Positions 1 through 9,400 of a stretch of DNA of 64,000 bases are shown one piece after another; position 1 is the first letter of the stretch, and each line of letters opens with the position of its first letter. The position numbers were made by a program, and so were the translations under genes. This stretch comes from Zygaena filipendulae (taxonomy: Eukaryota; Arthropoda; Insecta; Lepidoptera; Zygaenidae): contig OU015672.1 in the NCBI GenBank assembly GCA_907165275.2, positions 1,346,501-1,410,500 on the forward strand. The letters are read 5' to 3'. A model generated the notes under the pieces. That model was not told where the DNA came from. It saw only the letters and a program-made list of their open reading frames with translations, and ran no database searches.

Positions 1-456
1 AGTGGACCTTACCGCCGAAACGCGCAATGACGTCACTTGTTCAAAATTACGCCTTATTAATCTGTGATAGAAATGTCACTGTCGTATTGACAGAGTCATG
101 TGACACTGACAGACAGATAACTTCATATTCAAAAGCGAAATTAAGGTTGAACTGGGTTGATTTACTTCCAAAAGTTCCAGTAAAGAATCGAAATGCATCT
201 TACCGATGCATTTTAAAGTAAAAAACTTCAGAAAATGGAAAATATGCGTTGTCTGTATGCACTTAGTTTCTTTTGCCTTCTCTGGAAGAGGTAAATGTTT
301 CCTAAAAAAATAAAAGTGACGTCATGTGTCAAGCTTGGCTGTGATTGGTGTTTCGATGCAACGTTCCGTTTCACAAAATTAAAAGTTGAATATTTTGGAA
401 ACTATTGAATTTTTTTTAGTAAATCTTTGACGATAACGCTTTGCAAGTACCCTATT
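1..456 (-). repeat. MITE-like repeat, copy C (cut by window edge)
   Basis: This is a partial copy of a repeat also seen at 23501-24477 and 25247-25883. It ends with the family's terminal sequence GCAAGTACCCTATT (443-456). The part next to the window edge matches the segment that follows the other terminus (ACCGCCGAAACGCG). It carries the internal core with the CGATGCATTTTAAAGT region near 205-220. The stretch between the AACGCTTT segment and the terminus is deleted compared with the other copies. It holds no credible gene; the short ORF at 27-221 is not conserved in frame among copies. Confidence 0.6.
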
Positions 457-464
457 ATGATACT

Positions 465-950
465 TCGCGAAGTGGGACTTTTGGCGGGATTTTTAGTAGA
501 GTGGACGTCAGTTTTATTTCTTTGTTTTGCAAATTAGTTTATCATGATTAATATTGTGTGAATATGGTGGACTTTGCATAATAGTGACCCATTAGTGACG
601 AACAGTGTGCGGAAACAGTAAAATAAGATGAAATAGGGCGTTCGCCGGGAGGTTTTCGTTTTTCTATACAACTTCCCACAGAGCGTCCTATTAAGGTTCA
701 ACTGCGAAGATTTGCTGGCAAAAGTTCCGGTAAAGCATCGAAAGGCATCTCACAAATGCATTTCGATGTAAATAACTTCAGAAGAAGAAATATATCACTG
801 AATTGGCCATATGGACTAAGTTTCCTTCTGCCTTCCCCGAAAGGGGTAAACTCTCGGTAAACTTCACACAAAAAAAAAACTTCGCGAAGTTCGCGTGTTC
901 TTTTCAAAAGTAATGACAATATTTGCGCCAATTTGCGCATGTTTACTAAA
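465..950. repeat. Dispersed repeat with GTTCCGGTAAAGCATCGAAA core
   Basis: This stretch is collinear with 51,835-52,215 and with the split copy 55,060-55,218 plus 62,263-62,470. Shared landmarks are GGACTTTTGGCGGGATT, an ATTGTGTGAATATGGTGGA-type segment, AACAGTGTGCGGAAACAGTA, CGGGAGGTT, and the AAGTTCCGGTAAAGCATC core followed by AATAACTTCAGAAGAAGAAA. The CTTCGCGAAG palindrome occurs at both ends (about 467 and 881), which may mark the boundaries. No coding capacity was seen. Confidence 0.55.
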
Positions 951-1073
951 AGAGTATTTTATTATTACTGCGTGTGATGCAATAATAATCATACCAAAAG
1001 ATTTAAAACAAAGATACAATAATAATCATACCAAAAGATTTATATAAATAACACCTACCGATCGATCCCGACA

Positions 1074-2667
1074 ATGTCGTAAGTAATCCTACTAATTTTA
1101 TTCATTTATTAATTAGCCTGTATTCAGAAAACGCCTATATCGACTCAACCGATCATCATGAAATTACACATTGTCAGGGGTACAGAGAAGAACGTAGGGT
1201 ACTTTTCGTCGCGGAATTCCCGCGGGAACTCTGAAATTAACGCGGGTGAAACCGCGGAGAACAGCTAGTAAGTATCAAGTTGATTAAGTAGAGAATATTC
1301 GACTTTTACAACTGAGTACCTACCTACACTCAACTAACTCAACTTGAACTTTACTATTTTGGTGTCTTGAATTTCAGTGAGAATCAAACAAGACGGCGCG
1401 TATCATACACCCAATTACTTCATTTGTGGGAGTCTTTGAACAAACACAGAGAAATTGCAGTTGGGTATAACAAATCCGCCCAAGATCGAGAGCACTCGAA
1501 ACGGATGTGGAAACAAATAGCTTCATTATTAAATTCTTTTGACGACGGTGCTTTTAAGTCAGGATCGGAATGGTCCAAAGTATGTTGTTGTACTTACCTA
1601 TATTTTCTTAAGCAAAAATTTTTATACAAATAACTAGTGAATTCCCCACTTTTTTCTTTATAATATTAGCATCAAAGAAGAAGTAAATATCATTGATTAG
1701 TATAGATAAGTGTATCATAATTGCTTGCATTTTTAATAACTGTTTAATCTCTAGTACTGGGTGGACTACAAGGCCAAAATCAAAAGGAAAAAAAGGCTTA
1801 TAAATGAAGCGGGCAGAACGGGCGATGGTCGTTCCGCTGACCTGGAACTTTCTGAAATAAACAGAAAGTTTCTTAGTATACTCGGTGAGGATAATGGTCT
1901 AGGGTTGCGTGGTAAACAAGTTGATCCACTGGTGAAACGAGTAAGTTTTTGTCTATTCATTATTGTGGATTTATACACTGATCAATGGCTAAATTATTCT
2001 CCTGTTTTTATAGGAAAATTCCATTTCAAATATAAATAGGCCAGGGACATCTCATTCTACAACTGACGATCCCTTATATTTAGAAGTGAATTCCAATGAA
2101 AATGTAAGATAAGTATATAATTTTTTGTTCACTTTTATGTTTTTTTTTTATGTCTGTTAGTTAAATGTTGTGTTTATAATATTTTTATATATTATTTCTT
2201 TCGGTGTTCCAGGCGAAAAAATAGCCAATGTATATATAGCCTATCTTTATGATATTAGTATAGGTAGTAGACAGGGGTTGCTGATAAAATGGGCATATTA
2301 TATCTACTTTTAGGAGAATCAACAGCAAGAAAGTGAGAACAGTAGTGTGCCATTTTCTATCTCAAAAAACCCCATTCACCTTGAACAGATAGCGCAGGAG
2401 GATAGCCAAAGCAGTAGTACTTCGACACATGCCTGTGTACCCTCCCAGCAAGCAAACACACAGCGGACTCCAAGGAGGCGTCAGAGAAGACGTCGACACC
2501 TTACTGCTGCAGATGCGAGGGCGCAGCTAGTGGCGGCTGCACAGTCACGAGCTCAAGCCGAATTAGCCAATAGTCGCTCCTTACAACAGGCTATTAGAGT
2601 TCTTGGTGATATGGTGTCCATATTAAGAAGAATAGAAAAAAAGTATGACTACACTTTTTACACTTAA
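1074..2667 (+). CDS. Myb/SANT-like DNA-binding protein of PIF/Harbinger type
   Basis: This is a five-exon gene: 1074-1078, 1378-1579, 1755-1940, 2014-2103, 2314-2667, about 278 aa. The first coding exon is only ATG TC followed by GTAAGT; joined to exon 2 it reads MSENQTRRR. Every junction has GT-AG signals and keeps frame. Residues about 8-100 form a trihelix/Myb-like fold with spaced tryptophans (LWESLNK, RMWKQIA, SEWSKYW), the type found in the second ORF of animal Harbinger transposons and in zeste-like regulators. The C-terminus has an Arg-rich stretch (RRRQRRRR) likely to be a nuclear signal, then an Ala/Gln-rich helix that could dimerise. It faces the HARBI1-like nuclease gene tail to tail with an 0.8 kb gap. 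In known Harbinger systems the Myb-like protein brings the nuclease to the nucleus and to transposon ends. A domesticated role is equally possible. A Helitron-like copy lies in intron 1. Confidence 0.75.
1087..1268 (+). mobile_element. Helitron-like non-autonomous repeat
   Basis: It begins TCCTACTAAT, ends CAGCTAG, and sits between A and T, as Helitrons do. The TTCCCGCGGGAA palindrome and a CGCGGGTGAAACCGCG hairpin lie just before the CTAG end. It starts eight bases after the exon 1 donor of the Myb-like gene, within intron 1. Confidence 0.7.
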
Positions 2668-2678
2668 GTTTATTTTAG

Positions 2679-3200
2679 ACTAGCTGACCCATGCGGTTTC
2701 ACCCGCAGTTATTTCGGAATTACCGCTGGAATTCCGGAATAAAGTAGTCTGTTACTCAGGATCACTTAAGCTTCCTATAAGTGAAAGAATTTTTAAAATC
2801 GGTTCAGTAGATCCAGAGATTACAATCTCACGAACTCCAGAGTTACCGCAGGAATTCTGATGAAAAAGTGCCCTATGTCACTCAGGATCTCTGTAGCTTC
2901 TTATTTAAGTGAAAGAATTTTTAAAATCGGTTCAGTAGATTCAAAGATAAATCCGGGAAATTCGGAGTTCCCGCGGGAATACCCTATGTCTTTGTACCCC
3001 TGACAATGAGTATATGCAAAAGGAGATTGTGCCGTAATATAATATGAGCTCCGTCCCAAATTTCTATGTGGATGATTTCTTTTAAGAATAGCTGTTCCGC
3101 GCAGTTTCACCCGCGGTAATTTCGGAGTTCCCGCGGGAATTCCGGATTACAATATAGCCTATATTATATATAATTGGCCCCCACACAGCACACCCTTCTA
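2679..3200 (-). repeat. Cluster of Helitron-like fragments
   Basis: Several reversed fragments follow the 3' end of the Myb-like gene. The first starts CTAGCTG and carries the GCGGTTTCACCCGC hairpin. The following units repeat CACTCAGGATC, CTTCCTATAAGTGAAAGAAT and GGTTCAGTAGATCCAGAGAT twice within about 200 bases. The same variant recurs at 19,900 and 62,500-63,080. It is non-coding. Confidence 0.65.
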
Positions 3201-3480
3201 TCTCCTTCATAATATTTGTTAAGTTTGTATTTTTTCCGTCTCTTATTTTTTATTTTTATGTGGGGACCAATGAACTCCTTTTTCTTTTCTTCTTCTTTCT
3301 TTCCATGTTACTCAGGGATTTTAGACAATGATTTCGGTAATTATTATGAATTTATTCAATGTAATTCCTCTGCCGAATAGTCGCCGACTACAAGTGGCCG
3401 GATAGTCCGCTTTCCGACTAGGCGGAACATCTCTAAAAAATATTTAAAGTTTATTATAGCTAATGAGATATAACAACATT

Positions 3481-6400
3481 TTAGGCTCCCTGGCGAAGTT
3501 CCCACAAACGAATGACAAGATCACGCCTTGCAGCAATGCCAATCTGCAGATCAGGATTTTGTCGCCCTGAAGGTCCTGTATATGCATCCTGAACTGGTTG
3601 CATGCAGGCTTCTTCTCGAGCTTCTTTTTCGGTAAGCTCTGGTACTGGTAAATTGGCCGCATTACATATGTTGTGTAAAATCACACATGCATTTGCAATG
3701 CGCCCAGCCACTTGTGGCTCATAATGCAACACCCTGTGGACTAATAAGCACCGAAAGCGTGATTTTAACACACCAATTGTCCTTTCAATTATATTACGGG
3801 TGTGTACATGTTTCTCAGTGTAGTAAGCTTCTGGCGAATCTGGATCAGCATCCAAAATTGGTGTCATCATGTATTTTCTTTGTGGGTACCCGGAGTCACC
3901 TAAAATAGAGAAAATGTTAATGTATAATTATTGGGAGTGTATAAACACAATGTACAACAGAGGCAATTTATTTTACTTTTATTTAAGATTTTTTTTAAAG
4001 TTATAATTATTAGGTAGATATAATAATGTGATAATAGTAATAATACTATTATTATAACACACACTGGCACAATGGGCAAATAAATTTTTTAGTCCGTCTT
4101 GTAGATCATTAAAAAATATTGAACACGTATTTTTTCTTTTTTTACGTAATCAAAAAATAACGGCGATATATTGAGTTGAAATTTCGCGTGACGTCACTAT
4201 TCTGACAGTTTGTATGGCGGTTTTAGCGGTTAGTGACGTCACGACCCCCTCATCCTAAACTCTAATGCGCTTTATCTCTGCATATTTTAATTTATTTGAA
4301 AAAGCAAAAAATACGTGTCTATTGTTTTTTTATTTTCTAACTGACGGACTAATTAGAATTTTGATTTTTAAAAGTAGTCCACATCCCTATTAGCGAAATA
4401 AAAGGCTGAGTATAGAAATAATAATGTGTATATTAAAACAAGTTATAAAATTAGACATGATTGAAGTAAATTTGATTGAAAATAATGTTACGTGCTAGGG
4501 TTCTTTATTTGGAGTTTAACACTAACTTTACAAAAACACTAGGTCTAGGGTGCCTAGGTCTAGGTATCACAGCTTGAAACACTAAACGACTGATCTCGAA
4601 GTCCAATAGTCTCGCCAAGGTCGCAGGTAGTCGCAGGTATCGCTCAAGATTCACTCGTAGTTATCGCTTCGAAAGCTCAAACTGAACTGCCCGTCCGCTC
4701 GAAGCCTTCTCTTGCTGCCTCCCCGAAGGGGAGGCGGCAGAGGTGACTGCTTCGGGGCAGAGCCCCCTGCAGTGGGCGATCCCACGCTGTCCGCCACTAC
4801 GGACAGGAACTGGGGGGCGGTCTAAAGACCGCGTGGATCGTCGGGGCGGGGCCGACGCCGCCCGTCAGGGCGGCGTCCAGGCCCCGTCAGCCAAGCTAGG
4901 TGGGCAGCGTTGGCTCGTCATCGCGAGCGATAAGCTCGCGCGGATATCGCTTCCCCTCGGGTGGACGGGCGTGGAGGGGGGCCAGACCACGGATGTGCTC
5001 GTGGTCCGACGCATCCGCCCGCTCGAACATCCGAGAGGTGAACTGCCCGTCCGGTTTGGTTGCGCCGTTTATATACCCAACCGAACGGGGCTCTAGAATG
5101 TTCGAGTCCGATGTGTTTTACTAGCCACTCGGCCGAACGTTTCTAGAATAGAACTTCTATCGAATTCGCTACTCCAATGTGTTTGCTTTACATTGCGTGT
5201 TTTGTATGCATTGCGCGTTTTGCATACATTGCGCGCTATCAATCTAGCTCGACCGCGACACTGCCCCCTTCTTAGAGATGCTCGTCCCGAGCGTCACTAT
5301 TGCTGCCTTGATAACGTGCTAAGCGGTCGATGTGCACTATTTTGAAAGCTCCCCTTGGTTGACGTTGAATCCGGTACGTCACGTCATTCATCCGGGTAAC
5401 AACCTTGTACGGACCTTCCCATCGAGTCTGTAATTTCGGAGATTTTCCTTTTCGACGGATAGGATTGTGTAGCCATACAAGTGATCCCTCCTCAAAACCA
5501 CTTGTATTCGCCCTCCGGTCATATCTCGTCTTCATGTTCTCGCTTGACTGCAAACCATGCTCCCGAACCAAAGCATAGACGTCTTGCATCTTCTCCCGTA
5601 GATCGGAGACGTAGTCCTGCATCGATTGGGGGTCATCTGGAGGTCCGCCTGTCAGTAGATCCACTGGTAGCCGTAGTTCTCTACCGAAATTCACATACGC
5701 TGGGGTCGCCTTCGTGCTCTCATGCTCAGATGTTCTGTAGGCGAGTAGGAACAGCGGTATGAATTTGTCCCAATCTCTCTGGTGTTTATCAACCAGTTTC
5801 GCCAAATTCCTTTCTAGCGTCTGGTTAAACCTCTCCACCATGCCGTCGGACTGAGGGTGATATGGCGTGGTCCTCGTCTTGTGCATTCCCAAGATTTTGC
5901 ACATTTCCTGAAATAGCTGGGATTCGAAGTTCCTTCCTTGATCTGAGTGGATTTCCAAGGGAACACCGAATCGACATATCACTTCCTCAACCAACTTTGA
6001 GGCTACTGTCGCGGCTTCCTGATTAGGTATGGCGAACACTTCCGGCCACTTGGTGAAATAATCCATGACGACCAAGAAGTACTTGTTCCCTGACTCGGTC
6101 ACCGGAAAAGGTCCAGCCACGTCAACAGCAATTCTTTCCCAGGGTGCACCAACATTATAGAGTTGGAGGTTTCCGCGGGTCCTAGTTGACGGACCTTTGA
6201 CTGCAGCACAAGTGGTACATTTGCGGCACCATTCCTGCACATCCTCTCGACAATGAAGCCAGTAGAACCTTTCCCTTACTTTTGTCAATGTTCTCTTCAC
6301 GCCAAGATGTCCACCTGAAACCCCATCATGTATTTCACGAAGAACATCTTTCACCCTGGTCCTTGGAACAACTAACTGAAGATGGAACTCTCTGCCGTTA

Positions 6401-9400
6401 GGTTTCTCCCATTTTCGGTAAAGTATTCCATTCTGCAGAACAAAGCTGTCCCATTGGGCCCAATAGGCTTTAGTGATAGGCCCAGTGGGCGCGACCTCAA
6501 CCCATTTTGGTTTATCCGCACTACGTTTTTTCCAAGCCACGATGAGCCGAACGTCTTCATCATCTTCCTGAGCTTCTCTCATGGCCTCATCTTGCCACAG
6601 TCCCGGAGGGCTCGTTCTCGTAAGCTTAACAGCCAGTTCTTTCGAATCCTGTTTGACACAATGCTTACAATCTTCCGGGCATGGCCTTCTTGAGAGGGCT
6701 TCAGCGTTGCCATGGGCCTTCCCACTACGCACCTGTGCGATGACCGTTGCTGGGGCTTTTTTCACACCAGCCAGTACCTGTCCTGTAGTCCTGGCTGTCA
6801 CACCTTTTCCCTGATTCCCGACAGGGGACAGAGTCTCCTGCCTCTTTGTCAGGTCATCAACTTGTTTCTGCAGCTTAAGGATTTTTTCTGTCACCTCGTT
6901 CTTCTTCGGGCAGGAGAACTGCATGTGGCCTCGTTCACCGCATTTGTAGCACATGAATCCAGTCTTCTTTAGGGGGGCCTTAACCACCTTAACTTCCTCG
7001 GTGATCTCCCGCAGCTTATGCGCACGCACCTCTCGCCGTACTGCCTCAACTTCCAAGGCGTGTGCCAGGGCATCCTTTAAAGAGGTGTGATGACGAAGCC
7101 CCACTGCAGCCCTTATCTCCATGTCCCGGATGCCATCCACGAAGGCTTGCAGAATGTTCGTGTCCAACGTCTTCGTGTCAGCTGTCGGATGAGCCTTGCG
7201 GACAAGCTTCTCGATCTCCAGTGCCCACTGCTGTAGTCCTTCTCCTGGACGCTGGACTCGATCGCGTAACTGGGCCCGGAACACGTGTTCAAGGTGGCGC
7301 TCCCCATATCTGGATTCGAGGGCCTCCATCAGCTCCTTGAAGCCACTTCCTGAGCTAGGCAGTGCCTCTAAGACAGACAATGCTGAGCCCCTGAGCGCCA
7401 CAGTGAGAGCTGTCAGGCTCTGCTCATCCGTCCACCCATTAGCAGTAGCGACGGTCTGGAACTGCTGCCGGTACGCGGGCCAAGACGTAGTTCCGTCGTA
7501 AGGTGGCACCTTAACTCTTGGTCCCTGGACTACGGCGACGGCTCCACTTGCTGTGATTCCTTCAGTTTTAAGACGCAGTACTTCTTTTTGTAGTCCAGAG
7601 AAACCAGTCTCCAGTCCCGTGACCCGCTCCTCTACCGAATCGACGTCTTCACGGAGTTGCTTCACCACATTGCTGACCTTATCAACGGCCGCCAAAACGG
7701 TTTGGAGATGTAGTTCGGCACACTCCTTTTGTTCTTCACGCATGACGTTTAGTCTCTGGTGCATACCCTTGTTCATGCTCTCCATCATCTTCACCAAGCC
7801 ACATATATCCAGAGCAGACGCGTCCGCCGTTCGTGTAGTAGTCGTAGCCCGGACGTGCTCAGTGGGCGTGGTTGAGTAGGCGGGGCTAGTGGGCGGGGCT
7901 TCGATGGTGGGCGTGGTCAAGTGGGTGGGGCTTGGGATGGGCGTGGTCAAGTGGGCGGGGCCGAGGGCCAGGACATGTGGGCCAGTGGGCGGGGCCTCAG
8001 TGATGGGCGGGGTCAGTTGGGCGGGGCCAGTGGGCGTGGTCAGGTCGGTAGGCGGGGCCTCTATGGTGGATGGGCCCTGGTGGGCGGGGCCAGTAGGCGT
8101 GGCCCGATGGCCAGTGGGCGTGGCCTGGCGGGTTGCAGGCGTAGCCCCCGCAGCACGTTGTGCCCTCGTCCTGACGCCTTCCTCGGTGATATCTTCCCTC
8201 GGAGTTAGTGGCATCTCCAAATCCCACTTCTGACACCAAATTGTTACGTGCTAGGGTTCTTTATTTGGAGTTTAACACTAACTTTACAAAAACACTAGGT
8301 CTAGGGTGCCTAGGTCTAGGTATCACAGCTTGAAACACTAAACGACTGATCTCGAAGTCCAATAGTCTCGCCAAGGTCGCAGGTAGTCGCAGGTATCGCT
8401 CAAGATTCACTCGTAGTTATCGCTTCGAAAGCTCAAACTGAACTGCCCGTCCGGTTTGGTTGCGCCGTTTATATACCCAACCGAACGGGGCTCTAGAATG
8501 TTCGAGTCCGATGTGTTTTACTAGCCACTCGGCCGAACGTTTCTAGAATAGAACTTCTATCGAATTCGCTACTCCAATGTGTTTGCTTTACATTGCGTGT
8601 TTTGTATGCATTGCGCGTTTTGCATACATTGCGCGCTATCAATCTAGCTCGACCGCGACAATAATAATAAAAAATAAAAGAACACTTTCCTCTATTTTGT
8701 GGGAACACAAACAATGTTGTAAAGATTACTATGATTTTAACATTGAATAAAGAAAGATTAATAATGTGTATTTCTCACTCTTGCTATAACTTTAATTTGC
8801 AACATTGTGTTCCCACAAAAAAGAGAAAAAAAAGGTTTAATTTTTTTTATTTTGGTAATTTTTAATAAAATCTAATTAAAAAATTCTTAAAGTCAATGTT
8901 AAAGTTTTATATTAGTTTTTTATTTCATGTCTGACTATTATTTGTTTTAATATACATGTTATTATTTCTACACCCTGCCTTTTTTATGTTTCGCTAATTG
9001 TACTATTGTGTATATTATATACCTACCTAAAAGCCATGAAGCTTCTGTAGCGCACAAACTTTCCAAGTGAGGTTTCAGTGGATGTTTCGACCAATTGAAG
9101 GAATCATGGTTTGAACCAGGATTACTGGCATCTACACTTATGATTTCCATGTCAGCATTACAAATCTGAAAATAATTATATTAAGTTGAATTTTTTTTTC
9201 TTTAGATTTTAATTATAATTTCTTTTGGTGAGTTAAAGTAAATTAATATTAACAATTAATAAGTTTATGTAAAACTTGAAATTTGTCTATGATTTCTAAG
9301 ACAACTTACCAACTGTACATTCAGAGAGGGATATTTCTTTCTACAAATATATCTTTCAACACGATCCTTAGGCTTTACTATGGCGATATGAGTCCCATCA

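Larger units (their letters stand above)
4486..8660 (-). mobile_element. Ty3/Gypsy-type LTR retrotransposon, deletion derivative
   Basis: The element is complete at its ends: LTRs 4486-5260 and 8242-8660, both TGTTACGTGC...CCGCGACA, flanked by the 4 bp direct repeat ATAA (4482-4485 and 8661-8664). It is read on the minus strand. The primer-binding site lies next to the 5' LTR (8219-8238) and the polypurine tract AAGAAGGGGGCAG lies next to the 3' LTR (5261-5273). The single ORF fuses Gag to integrase and lacks protease, reverse transcriptase and RNase H. It cannot move without help from a relative. It is inserted in the last intron of the HARBI1-like gene, in the same orientation as that gene. 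Confidence 0.9.

Noticed and set aside
1761..2039. ORF starting at 1761 as a separate small gene
   Set aside because: It is the second large exon of the Myb-like gene plus intron read-through; the frame continues correctly only after splicing at 1940.
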